Positions 1 through 8,602 are shown, counted from the stretch's first letter. The stretch: DNA of 64,000 nucleotides from Exiguobacterium acetylicum DSM 20416 (GCF_000702605.1 NZ_JNIR01000001.1:858501-922500); one strand, 5' to 3'. Notes: generated by a model not told the origin, from the sequence alone. Translations and numbers: made by a program.

Positions 1-1
1 A

Positions 2-820
2 TACGGTGACTTCTTCCCGAACTCGGATACCGGTCGGATTCTGACGATCTTCGTGTTCATCTTCGGGATCGGGATCGTCGGTGGATTGATCTCAAAACTG
101 GTCGACGGTGTCCAGTTGATTCGTAATCAAAAGGAAAGAGGGTTGTTACAAGTGAAGGAAACAGGACATACGGTCGTCTTCGGTTACAGTCGGCGTTCGA
201 AGCACGTCATCGAATCATTGCTTGAACATACGGATGTCGTCCTCGTCGACGACCTAGAGCGAGAGCCATTCAGTCATCCCCGATTCCATTACGTCTGTGG
301 TGATCCGGCACTGACGTCGACGCTCGAGCGAGCTCACATCGAAAAGGCGGTCCGCGCGATCGTCCTTGCGGATCATTCGATTCCGCCAGTCCATGCTGAC
401 GGACGAACACTGTTGATCGCTTCAAGCATCGAACGGGCGAATCCGAACATTTACACGATCGTCGAGATGATGCTCGAAGAACACCTCGACAGCTTTGAAC
501 AGGTCAAGGTTGATGAGGTATTGCTCGGTGACGAGACGATTGCCCGGATGGCGATCCTCGCGTCCCATCATCCTGGCGTAACGAAAGTCGTGACGAACTT
601 ATTGACGAAGGATGGTGAGGGAATGTTCTCGATTCCGACACGACCGGAATGGGCGACATACCGCGATGCGTTTCACGCCTTGCTGGAAGAAGGAGTGACG
701 ATTCTATCCGACGGGAAGCGGCTGGATTTGAACCAACGTCTCGACGAAACGATTCCGAAAAATGGAACGCTGATCGTCTTATGTTCGGAGGAAACCGCCC
801 AACGAATCGGAGCAATTTAG
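2..820 (+). CDS. Potassium channel with TrkA-N domain (5' end outside window)
   Basis: The reading frame is already open at the window edge and begins YGDFFP, the end of a K+ channel selectivity filter (the preceding TVG would lie outside). One hydrophobic pore-lining helix follows (FVFIFGIGIVGGLISKLV), then a cytoplasmic Rossmann-type regulatory domain starting HTVVFGYSRRSKHVIESL, the glycine-rich nucleotide-binding start of TrkA-N/RCK domains. The architecture matches two-helix bacterial channels such as B. subtilis YugO or archaeal MthK. It should pass K+ through the membrane under control of a ligand bound to the RCK domain. An ATG at 53 is internal and not the true start. No operon partner is visible. 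Confidence 0.85.
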   Translation, partial: YGDFFPNSDTGRILTIFVFIFGIGIVGGLISKLVDGVQLIRNQKERGLLQVKETGHTVVFGYSRRSKHVIESLLEHTDVVLVDDLEREPFSHPRFHYVCGDPALTSTLERAHIEKAVRAIVLADHSIPPVHADGRTLLIASSIERANPNIYTIVEMMLEEHLDSFEQVKVDEVLLGDETIARMAILASHHPGVTKVVTNLLTKDGEGMFSIPTRPEWATYRDAFHALLEEGVTILSDGKRLDLNQRLDETIPKNGTLIVLCSEETAQRIGAI

Positions 821-889
821 GTCGGGCATGATTCAACTAATCTTTTTTCGGGTATAGTAAACAAATTTACTAGACGGAGGAAAAGGATT

Positions 890-1582
890 ATGACACAACC
901 ACAACCAGAATGGATCCAAGAATTATTTGAGACGGTCGATCAAGGCGAAATTAAAAATGCACCGAAATTACTCTATATGGCATTGACTCTTGAACCAAGT
1001 TATTTTACAAAAGCAGTTAGTCGTTTTAATCAACGATTGGAAGTCGAACCATTAACGGACGTTTCGGAACTACTGACGGTGTATCGTCAATTCTTCCTCT
1101 CAGCTAATCCATCTGAGGAATACTGGTCACTTGCTTGGAACGAACTCATCCAGACCCTACAACATATGATCGATCGACCAGAAGCGCAGCAATTACTTAA
1201 AGAACATGTTGATTTACTCGACTGGTGGTCAAGTGAATCCTTACTGTCACTCCCGAGCTGGTTGACGATTTTAGATGTCGCAGAACGGATTGACGCGCTC
1301 GATCAATTTAGCAGTTATCTTCCAGATATCTTCGAGAGCTATGCGCTCGAGACAGCAAAGGATGAACCGTTCGCTCGTCTTGCCTGGTACGCACTCGCAA
1401 GCAATCAACAAGAGTTGCTTGCCCCGTACAGAGACCGGATTGAAGCCGGTTCATCGAAGGAAATTCAGTCTCTTCGTCAAGCGGATCTCGTCGATCAAAT
1501 TGAAACGACACGGGTCGTTATGTTAAAGTCGAAAGATAACGAGCCGATTGAATTAACATTTGATCGAAAATGGACATTATAA
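890..1582 (+). CDS. Hypothetical protein, 230 aa
   Basis: Acidic, soluble, mostly helical protein with no signal peptide or membrane segment. ATG 890 follows a good GGAGG (acGGAGGaaaaggattATG). The sequence is rich in Leu, Trp and Glu and looks like an alpha-solenoid or repeat-like fold, but I do not recognise a family. It stands alone between the channel gene and a second hypothetical gene, both on the same strand. Function unknown. Confidence 0.7.
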   Translation: MTQPQPEWIQELFETVDQGEIKNAPKLLYMALTLEPSYFTKAVSRFNQRLEVEPLTDVSELLTVYRQFFLSANPSEEYWSLAWNELIQTLQHMIDRPEAQQLLKEHVDLLDWWSSESLLSLPSWLTILDVAERIDALDQFSSYLPDIFESYALETAKDEPFARLAWYALASNQQELLAPYRDRIEAGSSKEIQSLRQADLVDQIETTRVVMLKSKDNEPIELTFDRKWTL

Positions 1583-1641
1583 ATTATCGAAGAAAAAATG
1601 ACACCTAGAAGCCGCACGAATCCAATCCAAGGGGTGTAGGG

Positions 1642-2055
1642 ATGATTCACGTCAATTTACCGAGTGGTGACTATGTCGTGTTAGTAGAAATAAATCGTGA
1701 AGTGCTGCTGTGTCATTCGATTGAAGAAGCGGAACAAGCACAACGTGACCGGTATGAACTGGTCGGACGGATGAGCGAACGCTTGCCGGCAGAAGTGATT
1801 GGACCCTCGATTGCGGACTTCGTCCGCTTTTCGACTGGGTTCATCGGCGAAGAAGTAACGTGGCATGAAGAAGAGGAAGCGTTCTTTTGCCAACAGTTCG
1901 AGACGTTCGACGGTTCCCCGTTAGGTGAAGATTTGACGGGTATCGATGCAACGCGTTGGCGTGCGGTCCTTGCACGCTATTATGCTTACGTGACGATCGG
2001 AAAGATCATTCCTTTTGAAGTCAGCGAAGAACCGGACGGTACGGTTCCGCTTTAG
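1642..2055 (+). CDS. Hypothetical protein, 137 aa
   Basis: Small acidic protein (many Glu/Asp, pI clearly low) with a beta-rich N-terminus (MIHVNLPSGDYVVLVEI) and no signal peptide or membrane segment. The start has a short GGGGTGTAGGG purine stretch before ATG 1642. The gene is 59 nt after the previous gene and 49 nt before the subtilase gene, all on the same strand, so co-transcription is possible. No family recognised. Confidence 0.65.
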   Translation: MIHVNLPSGDYVVLVEINREVLLCHSIEEAEQAQRDRYELVGRMSERLPAEVIGPSIADFVRFSTGFIGEEVTWHEEEEAFFCQQFETFDGSPLGEDLTGIDATRWRAVLARYYAYVTIGKIIPFEVSEEPDGTVPL

Positions 2056-2104
2056 TCCAAACGATTCTTCGGTCGGCGCGTAAACAGAGAAGGGCAGGGT
2101 TCCC

Positions 2105-3448
2105 ATGAAAAAGCAACTTGCACTACTCACGCTAGCGACAATCGTCGCCATGCCAACGTCTGCTTTCGCGCAGTCTCAATACGTACAATACGACCCAACC
2201 TTTACAGAACAACAAAAACAAGAATGGTTGGCGAATCAAGGTCTGACCGAGATTCGTGCCTTGAAACAAAAAGGGTTCTCACTCGTCGAGCCCCTTGCGC
2301 ACCTCGAAGAAAAGGATATCGACGCCGATTTGATTCCGATCACGGACGTCAAAAAAGCGACGGATTCTGCCCAATTCCAGCAAACGTACCTCGATCAGTC
2401 ACGGATTCCGGCTTACTGGAAGTACAGCCGCGGGAAATCGGATGTTCGTGTTGCGATCATCGATGACGCGATTGATACGAAACACCGTGAGTTCAAGGAT
2501 GTCATCTATAAAACGACGACGATTTCCGGGATTCGTAAACCAGATGATCATGGCACACATGTCGCGGGGATCGTCGGGGCGCGTGAAGACGGTCAAGGGA
2601 TTGTCGGTGTCGCTTCTGGTGTCAAACTGATTGGAGCGGACGTCTTTGACGGAGAATATGCCGGGTCGATCGATATCGGCGACGGTATTTTGTATGCCAT
2701 CGAGCAGGGAGCAGATGTCATAAATCTGTCGCTCGGACAATATGAATACGATCCGTATATGGAGTCCGCGATCAAAAAAGCAGAAGCGAAAAACATCCTC
2801 GTCGTCGGTGCAGCCGGAAACGACGGGAAGGGGAAAGTGCTTTTCCCAGGCTCGATGAGTCAAGTCGTTGCCGTTGGATCGGTCGGGACGCTTGGGCGTG
2901 CCTCGACGTTCTCGAACTACGGGAAAGGACTCAATATCATGGCGCCGGGTGAAGGGGTTTACTCTACGATCGTCGGGAACAAATACGGCTACTTGGACGG
3001 AACGTCGATGGCGACACCAGTCGTCAGCGGTGTACTGGCACTCGCGAAATCGAAGAATCCATTCGTCTCGAACACGACGATGCGCAGTAAGTTATATGCG
3101 GCAGCGACGAAAAAATCAGGCGATACGAAGTCGCATTATGGAACAGGTCGCTTGAACGCCGGGATTTTGGCGACACTGCCGGCACCGATCTCGAAGATCT
3201 CGTTGCCGTCAACGGTCAAGCCGAATCAACTGTTTTCATTCTATTTCGATGAGTACGCGAGTGCGAAGACGATGACACGTCTTTATAAGGACGGGAAGGT
3301 TGTCAAGACGTTCACTCAATCGAATTTAAAAAATGGACCGCATAAGTTTACGTATAAGTTGAAAGAGAAGGGGTCTTACAAGCTCGTCTTTACGACGACC
3401 GGCGGACGCCATACGCGGACGGTCGAACGACTCCTGACAGTGAAATAA
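2105..3448 (+). CDS. Secreted subtilisin-like serine protease (S8 family)
   Basis: Extracellular endopeptidase of 447 aa. Residues 1-22 form a signal peptide ending AFA-Q. Residues about 30-100 are a propeptide-like region. The catalytic domain carries Asp120 (VAIIDDAID), His149 (DDHGTHVAGI), the oxyanion Asn239 (GAAGND) and the nucleophile Ser301 (GTSMATP), so the triad is complete. Residues about 360-447 form a beta-rich C-terminal extension (SLPSTVKPNQLFSFYF onward) of the kind used for surface or substrate binding. A purine-rich ribosome site (agaagggcagg) precedes ATG 2105. An intrinsic terminator lies 36 nt after the stop. It probably degrades extracellular protein. Confidence 0.93.
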   Translation: MKKQLALLTLATIVAMPTSAFAQSQYVQYDPTFTEQQKQEWLANQGLTEIRALKQKGFSLVEPLAHLEEKDIDADLIPITDVKKATDSAQFQQTYLDQSRIPAYWKYSRGKSDVRVAIIDDAIDTKHREFKDVIYKTTTISGIRKPDDHGTHVAGIVGAREDGQGIVGVASGVKLIGADVFDGEYAGSIDIGDGILYAIEQGADVINLSLGQYEYDPYMESAIKKAEAKNILVVGAAGNDGKGKVLFPGSMSQVVAVGSVGTLGRASTFSNYGKGLNIMAPGEGVYSTIVGNKYGYLDGTSMATPVVSGVLALAKSKNPFVSNTTMRSKLYAAATKKSGDTKSHYGTGRLNAGILATLPAPISKISLPSTVKPNQLFSFYFDEYASAKTMTRLYKDGKVVKTFTQSNLKNGPHKFTYKLKEKGSYKLVFTTTGGRHTRTVERLLTVK

Positions 3449-3484
3449 AAAAAGCGCCTCCCACTTAGTGAGAAACGCTGTACG

Positions 3485-3514
3485 AGACCCGGAGATTACT
3501 TCGGGTCTTTTCCT
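3485..3514 (+). terminator. Intrinsic terminator after the subtilase gene
   Basis: Stem AGACCCG (3485-3491) pairs with CGGGTCT (3502-3508) around a 10-nt loop and is followed by a pyrimidine run TTTCCTTTTTT. The stop codon of the convergent minus-strand gene (3496-3498) sits inside the loop, so the hairpin separates two converging transcription units. Confidence 0.75.
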
Positions 3515-3939
3515 TTTTTATAGACGGGCGTCGGAGGCGTTAATGCCTCTCCAGTCCACGTAATCATCGCTTCCATCTTGTATCCTGTGTCATCCTCATG
3601 GACGAACGACAGGCGACTGGAATCGATCAATTGGTATAAACCATAAGCGACCTGGTCAGCCCAAGAGCGTAACGTCATTGCTTCATCATACAACGGGATT
3701 TGCTCAGGGAAACGTTCATTCATAAGCAAGATATCGTGTTGATCGAAATGATAGCTACGTTTTGAGAGTGCATCGGGCGCCTTGACGTTGAACGGCTCGA
3801 ACGCGTGGATGAGCTCCCCTTGACGATAGAAGGCGAAGATGCCGTTTCGCAGATGAAGTGCCTTGATCTCATCGATTTCGATCAGGAATGTCAACTTGCG
3901 AACCGTTCGCCGGTTCGTACCAGAGCGTCGTTTTTTCAT
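3496..3939 (-). CDS. Hypothetical protein, 147 aa
   Basis: Start chosen at 3939 (MKKRRSGTNR) because GAAGGGGG lies 8-9 nt upstream; a longer frame up to 3996 has no ribosome site. The N-terminus is very basic (KKRRSGTNRRTVRK). The rest is soluble and mixed alpha/beta, with no recognisable catalytic motif. It is transcribed towards the subtilase gene and away from rnpB. Family not recognised. Confidence 0.6.
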   Translation of the reverse strand: MKKRRSGTNRRTVRKLTFLIEIDEIKALHLRNGIFAFYRQGELIHAFEPFNVKAPDALSKRSYHFDQHDILLMNERFPEQIPLYDEAMTLRSWADQVAYGLYQLIDSSRLSFVHEDDTGYKMEAMITWTGEALTPPTPVYKKGKDPK

Positions 3940-4026
3940 GCTACATGCCCCCTTCTGAACTCTTGTACTATACCGTGAAATGAGGCAGAGACGCAACTTT
4001 TTCGTTTATAAAACGAGAATTGCCTC

Positions 4027-4055
4027 TTGCAGGAAAGTGACATCTACGCTACACT
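4027..4055 (+). promoter_or_regulatory. Sigma-A promoter of rnpB
   Basis: TTGCAG (4027-4032), a 17-nt spacer and TACACT (4050-4055) lie just before the RNase P RNA, placing the start site at about 4062, which is where the P1 helix begins. Confidence 0.6.
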
Positions 4056-4061
4056 CATAAG

Positions 4062-4460
4062 CAGTGACTATGTTGGTTCGGACAATCGCGGGGCATTTCG
4101 GTGCTTTGAGGAAAGTCCATGCTCGCACAGCCTGCGATGGCTGTAGTGATCGTGCTACACAAAAAGATAAGTGTAGGCAGCGTCAAGCTGACGGCAGAAG
4201 GAACGCCTAAGTCTTCGGATAGGGCCGAAACTTCTTGAAGGTGCCACAGTGACGGAGCTTCATGGGAAACCATGAAGGTGGAACGAGGTAAACCCCACGA
4301 GCGAGAAACCCAAATTTGGTAGGGGAATTTCCGGAGCGGAACTGAACGCGAAGGAGAGCGTATGCAAATACGGAGATAGATGATTGTCGCCTGCGTGTGA
4401 GGGTCAAACCGTTTGGAACACTAAGGAACAGAACATGGCTTACAGGACCACATAGGCTGT
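4062..4460 (+). ncRNA. rnpB: RNase P RNA, Bacillus (B) type
   Basis: Catalytic RNA of ribonuclease P, which trims the 5' leader of precursor tRNAs. Recognised from conserved blocks in order: GAGGAAAGTCCATGCTCGCAC (first part at about 4108), GACGGCAG, GCCACAGTGACG, GGAACGAGGTAAACCCC, CGAGCGAGAAACCCAAATTT, GGTAGGGGAA, AGATAGATGATTG and ACAGAACATGGCTTACAG. The two ends (CTATGT near 4068 and ACATAG near 4450) can form helix P1. Peptide-like frames inside this region are not genes. The order rnpB then ypsC is typical of Bacillales. Confidence 0.97.
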
Positions 4461-4477
4461 TATTTTTAAGTTGAACG

Positions 4478-4509
4478 AGAGTCCAGGTCCACCCTGGGCT
4501 CTTTTTTTA
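4478..4509 (+). terminator. Intrinsic terminator of rnpB
   Basis: AGAGTCCAGG (4478-4487) pairs with CCTGGGCTCT (4493-4502, one G-U pair) and is followed by a run of T. Confidence 0.85.
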
Positions 4510-4558
4510 TTGCAATGAAACGATTCAGTGGAAGAAATAATAAAGGAGTGAACGCGAT

Positions 4559-5704
4559 ATGGCAAAACGCTTAGTCATCGCGACAGCGGCGATGGGAATC
4601 GAAGCGCTCGTCGCAAAAGAAGTCCGTGCGTTAGGATATGAATGTACGGTCGAGGACGGAAAGGTCTACATCGATTGTGAGATGGAGGACATTCCTCGTT
4701 TGAACATGTGGCTTCGGACAGCGGACCGGATCAAACTCGTCGTTGCCGAGTTCCGCGCGACGACATTCGAAAAATTGTTCGATCAAGTCAAGGCACTACC
4801 GTGGCACGAATTGATGCCGTGGGATGCGAACTTCATCGTCAACGGTCGTTCGGTCAAGTCGAAGCTGTTCTCGATCCGTGACTGTCAGAAGATCACCGAG
4901 AAAGCGATCGTCTCGCACATGCAAGAACAGTACAACAAAGGGACGGAATGGTTACCGAAGACAGGTGCGAGCTATCCGATTGAAGTTGCTTTGTTAAAAG
5001 ACATCGCAACATTAACGATCGATACGTCTGGCGATGCGTTGCACAAACGTGGCTACCGTGAGTTCCACTCAGCAGCCCCACTCAAAGAAACGATGGCAGC
5101 AGCGATGCTGATGCTGACGAACTGGAAGCCGGACATGCCGCTCTACGACGTCTTCACTGGTTCAGGTACGCTTGCAATCGAAGCAGCGATGATCGGGCGT
5201 AATATCGCACCAGGGATCAACCGGGAGTTCGTCTCGCAGGAATGGAAATGCATTCCGAAGAAGGCGTGGTTCGATGCAATCAACGAAGCGAACGAAAAAG
5301 CCGAATGGGACAAACCATTGAAGATTTACGCAAGCGATGTCGATCCAGAGATGGTCAAGCTCGCGAAAACGAACGCAGAACTCGCAGACGTCCGCGATGC
5401 AATCAACGTCATGCAACGCGACGCAGCAGACTTCAAACCGAAGGAAGACTTCGGTGTCATCATCGGGAACCCGCCGTACGGGGAACGTTTGGAAGACGCA
5501 CGTGAAGTCCATCAGTTGTACCGCAAGATTGGTACGGCGTATAAAGAATTCCCATACTACAGCGTCTATATGATCACGTCGTATGTTGAGTTCGAAAAAG
5601 CGTACGGTCGCCCAGCGACGAAACGCCGGAAGCTGTACAATGGGAACATCGAAGTTCAGTTCTATCAATATTATGGTTTGCGTCGGAAACGTCCGCAGGC
5701 TTAA
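4559..5704 (+). CDS. ypsC: THUMP-domain class I RNA methyltransferase (YpsC/RlmL-like)
   Basis: Likely an SAM-dependent guanine-N2 methyltransferase acting on 23S rRNA, by homology to the N-terminal part of E. coli RlmL. Residues 1-155 contain the ferredoxin-like and THUMP RNA-binding region. The Rossmann methyltransferase follows, with motif I around 196-210 (YDVFTGSGTLAIEAA), an acidic motif at 258-262 (ASDVD) and the base-handling NPPYGERL at 304-311. Length 381 aa is normal for the family. The start ATG 4559 has AAAGGAG upstream. Position directly after rnpB is conserved in Bacillales. A terminator lies about 80 nt downstream. Confidence 0.9.
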   Translation: MAKRLVIATAAMGIEALVAKEVRALGYECTVEDGKVYIDCEMEDIPRLNMWLRTADRIKLVVAEFRATTFEKLFDQVKALPWHELMPWDANFIVNGRSVKSKLFSIRDCQKITEKAIVSHMQEQYNKGTEWLPKTGASYPIEVALLKDIATLTIDTSGDALHKRGYREFHSAAPLKETMAAAMLMLTNWKPDMPLYDVFTGSGTLAIEAAMIGRNIAPGINREFVSQEWKCIPKKAWFDAINEANEKAEWDKPLKIYASDVDPEMVKLAKTNAELADVRDAINVMQRDAADFKPKEDFGVIIGNPPYGERLEDAREVHQLYRKIGTAYKEFPYYSVYMITSYVEFEKAYGRPATKRRKLYNGNIEVQFYQYYGLRRKRPQA

Positions 5705-5733
5705 GCCATTTCTAGCACTTACAGAAAACCCAT

Positions 5734-5858
5734 TGCACACTTTTTGCACACTTGATGTGAAAAGCGGGAATTTCCTCACGAACCGCTCTGTTGAGCGGTT
5801 TTTTTGCGTTTCAAAAGCTGTTCGAATTGCGTCGCCGTATCCGATTGTAAAGTGTGCA
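5734..5858. repeat. Inverted and direct copies of TTGCACACTT next to the integrase remnant
   Basis: TTGCACACTT occurs twice in tandem near 5734-5755 (TTGCACACTTTTTGCACACTT, 21 nt overall) and an inverted copy AAAGTGTGCAA lies near 5848-5858 inside the integrase remnant. Short repeats flanking an integrase end are the usual layout of recombinase arm or core sites. I infer a former attachment site; no matching copy was seen elsewhere in the window. Confidence 0.4.
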
Positions 5859-5935
5859 ATACGTGAGCGTACGTATCCATCGTCAACGTCGCATCGGCAT
5901 CATGGAGACGCTCACGGCTGCCATTGTCGGGGACG
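5777..5935 (-). pseudogene. C-terminal remnant of a tyrosine recombinase/integrase
   Basis: Reading the minus strand gives RERLHDADATLTMDTYAHVL followed by about 27 residues (TLQSDTATQFEQLLKRKK and on) and a TGA at 5777-5779. This matches the end of phage-type tyrosine integrases, where ERLGHxDxxTTLxTYxHVL carries the catalytic His/Tyr box; the Tyr nucleophile is present. No N-terminal part, R-H-R region or start codon precedes it, and the frame is closed just upstream (TGA near 5955). It is a fragment, probably left by an excised or decayed element. Confidence 0.75.
5782..5806 (+). terminator. Intrinsic terminator downstream of ypsC
   Basis: AACCGCTC (5782-5789), loop TGTT, GAGCGGTT (5794-5801) and a T run. 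It overlaps the 3' end of the antisense integrase remnant. Confidence 0.8.
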
Positions 5936-6068
5936 ATGAAGCCTACCGGCAATCACCCGCTGTCATTGGTATCGAGTGATTACACAGCGGAGGGCGCAAG
6001 AATTAGTCCCGTCTGTCGCATGCACTGAGCGGTACGCAGAAGGGGCTGAATGAGTTCTTTGATGTTGA

Positions 6069-6227
6069 AAGTTAGCTGGCGAGTATCCTCGAGATATATC
6101 ATTGTCGGCTAAGCAACGCGTCAACTGCCATTACAAGACGGTTCCGGTCGTAAATAAGAACATCTTAGGTTTGACGCTAGAAGAGAAAAAGACTCTTCGA
6201 CAGGATGTCATTAATCAATTTGATTAA
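6069..6227 (+). pseudogene. Orphan C-terminal coding fragment
   Basis: Open frame without start or ribosome site ending in TAA at 6225-6227. Its tail HYKTVPVVNKNILGLTLEE followed by KKTLRQDVINQFD has normal amino-acid composition and a plausible amphipathic ending, unlike random sequence. I do not recognise the family. The last four bases overlap the end of the convergent zinc-ribbon gene. Confidence 0.35.
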
Positions 6228-6418
6228 GGACGTGGACGTTGCTTTTTAGTTCGGTCGAGTTCGGACTTTAAATAATGTTTCTCCGGGAAACAATAGTAAT
6301 CCGTGCGCTCGCCTTCTTGAGATGAGGATTTTTCATACAGTACCCCAACTGTTTTATCACATTTTTCGCAATACCAATCTTCCATAAGCGGTCGTTTATT
6401 TCCTATTTTCTTAGGCAT
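6224..6418 (-). CDS. Small zinc-ribbon-like protein, 64 aa
   Basis: Starts at 6418 with AGGAGG 8 nt upstream. Contains WYCEKCDKTVG (CxxC) and a later YYCFPEKH, a possible Cys3His metal site. Basic at both ends, no membrane segment. It is the only apparently intact gene inside the decayed region. Function unknown; a small nucleic-acid or metal-binding protein is possible. Confidence 0.55.
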   Translation of the reverse strand: MPKKIGNKRPLMEDWYCEKCDKTVGVLYEKSSSQEGERTDYYCFPEKHYLKSELDRTKKQRPRP

Positions 6419-6614
6419 TCGAATTCCTCCTCTCTAATTTTTCTGCGTCGAGTATAAGCAGTTGACTAAGAGATATCAAGCATTTTATCTCTTTACCGGA
6501 ATAGGCTGATAAAAATTGCCAAGTAAAATCAAGAATCTCATCGCTTCTCACGTCTCTATTGTCGAAAAGACCGCAAACAAGCTGTCTTTTTTGTTGACCA
6601 AAAGTAAGGAATAA

Positions 6615-6773
6615 CCGGGCTTGGATTACCCGATTCCCGTAAAGGCATCGAGCACAGCAACATCGAGTGATCTCGGCATCTTCTTCAACCCGATCGAAGA
6701 CGCAATCAACCTCGGAGCTTATGAAGCGTGTGCGCTTGAGGCGGTGGGCATCACGAAGGCGAAAGTCTTCTGA
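6615..6773 (+). pseudogene. Orphan C-terminal coding fragment
   Basis: Frame bounded upstream by TAA (6612-6614) and ending TGA (6771-6773). It reads LDYPIPVKASSTATSSDLG then IFFNPIEDAINLGAYEACAL and EAVGITKAKVF, which has the composition and periodicity of a folded protein end but no start codon. Family not recognised. The overlapping 156-residue minus-strand frame is not considered a gene. Confidence 0.35.
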
Positions 6774-6874
6774 GCTGATCCGACACCTGGTAGTACCTCG
6801 GTGCTCGTCGTCTAAAAGGAAAGAATGCTGACGCTCGAAAAGATTACCGAAGCCGAGGTAAGGTAAGTGCGAAA

Positions 6875-7307
6875 GTGGCATTAATCGCGAACGACATCGT
6901 GCTTGTCCCGAACCCGTTGTCGATTTCGATTGAAGCGGACGCTAATTTTAATGCCGTCGAGGTCGTGTTAGAACAACCACTGCAAGATTACTTAGCCATC
7001 CTCGCATTCAGCGTGGAGAGCATCCGATATGTGCAACTGTTCAACCTCTTGATTGAACAGCCGACGGGCAGATGGACGCGCTCGCATGAGATTGCGATTG
7101 ATTCGGGATTTGTACTGATTGGTGATGATGTTGCGTTTCGTGAGGAGGAACTAGCCGAGGAACTCTTTTTCGGTCAACAGGACGTCCATTTGTTTCGAGC
7201 GGGTATCATGACCGATTCTGGATATGGAGACGGCATCTATCATCTGAAAGTAAAGAAAAATCGAGATAAACAAATCATTCGGAGTAAGAATCAATTTCAT
7301 GGAGTAG
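6875..7307 (+). pseudogene. Frameshifted gene, DUF4241-like C-terminus
   Basis: From a poor GTG start at 6875 (no ribosome site) the frame runs about 135 residues to MTDSGYGDGIYHLKVKKN, which resembles the SGxGDGxYPV ending of DUF4241-type proteins. After ATCATT the frame would drift through the downstream terminator. If C7280 is skipped it instead reads GVRINFME and stops at TAG 7305-7307, seven bases before the terminator stem. That fits the normal end of such proteins, so I infer a one-base insertion. The N-terminus also looks truncated. Confidence 0.5.
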
Positions 7308-7313
7308 CAATCG

Positions 7314-7355
7314 AAAGACCGGTCAAAGGAATGCTCCTTCGACCGGTCTTTTTGA
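7314..7355 (+). terminator. Intrinsic terminator
   Basis: AAAGACCGGTC (7314-7324) pairs exactly with GACCGGTCTTT (7341-7351), followed by T residues. It closes the frameshifted gene just upstream and may also act on the converging gene at 7365. Confidence 0.85.
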
Positions 7356-7364
7356 GGTATGTAG

Positions 7365-7553
7365 TTATTTGATATTGTCGATGGCGTTGCCGTCTTGATC
7401 GACTTGAGTAGAAAGTCCTGTCCAGCCACGACCTTTTGTCTCTAGCCAGCTGGTGAATTCGACGAGAAATTCCTCGTGTGGTACATGGCCACCATCTTTT
7501 TTGACGACGACGTACCCATCAAGCTTTACATATGACTCCTTCAGCGATTCCAT
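7365..7553 (-). CDS. Small hypothetical protein, 62 aa
   Basis: Start at 7553 (MESLKESYVKLDGYVVVKKD) follows AGGAGGAGATTACGA, an excellent ribosome site; the longer frame to 7613 lacks one. The protein is soluble and beta-rich with a central WLETKGRGWTG. No family recognised. Monocistronic, converging on the frameshifted gene. Confidence 0.6.
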   Translation of the reverse strand: MESLKESYVKLDGYVVVKKDGGHVPHEEFLVEFTSWLETKGRGWTGLSTQVDQDGNAIDNIK

Positions 7554-7638
7554 TCGTAATCTCCTCCTAAGCAGCGGATGCGAAAGTAAGAGTATAGCGC
7601 TCGAAACACTCATTTACAAATGATATCCATTTGTCTTT

Positions 7639-8550
7639 CTAGTTTAACAAATGATCCGCTCGACATAAGATCGTCACCTTCACACCATCAGCGACAGAAA
7701 AGCCATTCATTCGTGTGCCATCATTCATGCGAAGCGGTGTCGTTTGGACGATGTCCTGGAAGAAAAATAGGTCACTTCGTAAATGACGGAGAAGCTGACG
7801 GACATGATCGTACGTTATCGCTTGACCACTCAATTCCGTCAATCGATCGGCTAGCGCAGGATACGTCGACGTCGTGTTCGTGATGATAACGAAGAGTGTC
7901 AAGAAACCGTTCGGATTCAGTAAGATAGTTTGATTTTTCCACTCGACGAAGGTTCCCTCTGAACTGCTTCGTAAGACCACTTCTTGACCGTCAGCTTGAT
8001 ATTCCTGAAACGAACGTTCATTGATCAATGTCTCCGTTCCGTCTTGGAGTTTTCGATAGTAAAGACGATCGAACAGGTGCTCATCTTCAACGAGTAATTC
8101 GTTTCGGTATTTGTTGAGTCGTGCCGCTTCATCCGGATGCTCCTCGTGTTCTCGGTATTCGAGTTCAGCAAGTGATTCGCGAGCCAGGTAGATGCTGCAG
8201 TTGACGACGAACATATGCGTCAGCGTCGTCTGGATGTCGCTCAAAGTAGCGTCAACCGTACCGTCGAGCGCTCGGCTGAAGTGACGTATCGCTTCCGCAT
8301 ACTGGCGTTTGACATAAAGAATATAGCCGAGACGGTAATTCGCAAGTGGGTGGTTCGGACGAAGGCGGATTGCCAACTTCAATGCTCGACGCGCTGCGCT
8401 ATAATCCGGCGTCTCCGAAAATTTCGAGTACTCCGCTTGGCGGACATACAGATTCGTTAGTTCGTCTTCCAATTGTCTTCTTTCATCTCGATCCGTCGTT
8501 TCCCGAATGGCGCGCTGGAGTTCTTGCGCTCGTGCATAACTCGTTATCAT
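7639..8550 (-). CDS. TPR-repeat protein with a C-terminal DNA-binding-like domain
   Basis: 303 aa, start at 8550 (MITSYARAQELQ), because AAAGGA lies 9 nt upstream while the ATG at 8559 is too close to it. Residues about 50-100 hold tetratricopeptide units (SAARRALKLAIRLRPNHPLANYRLGYILY, in part). The C-terminal third (LTELSGQAITYDHVRQLLRHLRSD) resembles a winged-helix of the kind seen in some response regulators, but this is only a resemblance. It lies divergent from the M20-type peptidase gene with a 116-bp shared upstream region that contains a palindrome. Confidence 0.65.
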   Translation of the reverse strand: MITSYARAQELQRAIRETTDRDERRQLEDELTNLYVRQAEYSKFSETPDYSAARRALKLAIRLRPNHPLANYRLGYILYVKRQYAEAIRHFSRALDGTVDATLSDIQTTLTHMFVVNCSIYLARESLAELEYREHEEHPDEAARLNKYRNELLVEDEHLFDRLYYRKLQDGTETLINERSFQEYQADGQEVVLRSSSEGTFVEWKNQTILLNPNGFLTLFVIITNTTSTYPALADRLTELSGQAITYDHVRQLLRHLRSDLFFFQDIVQTTPLRMNDGTRMNGFSVADGVKVTILCRADHLLN

Positions 8551-8602
8551 TCCGGTCATCCTTTCTGTCTCTTTTCTTTCATCATAGGGCGGACCAACGT
8601 GT

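Larger units (their letters stand above)
5807..6874. other. Decayed low-coding region
   Basis: Apart from the integrase remnant and one small zinc-ribbon gene, this kilobase holds only disconnected reading frames without ribosome sites. Two look like real protein tails (6069-6227 and 6615-6773, listed separately). The remainder shows no RNA gene or clear regulatory site. It reads as an old insertion that has lost most of its genes. Confidence 0.5.

Noticed and set aside
4055..4407. Short frames inside the rnpB region
   Set aside because: They fall within a structural RNA with conserved blocks.
5734..5760. Tandem TTGCACACTT copies as start of a CRISPR array
   Set aside because: Only two adjacent copies and no spacers; better explained as recombinase-type repeats.
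5162..5779. 205-residue minus-strand frame antisense to ypsC
   Set aside because: Shadow frame caused by codon bias; the + strand gene has full family motifs.
6411..6881. 156-residue minus-strand frame rich in Arg and Cys
   Set aside because: No ribosome site, unnatural composition and it is antisense to a more plausible coding fragment.
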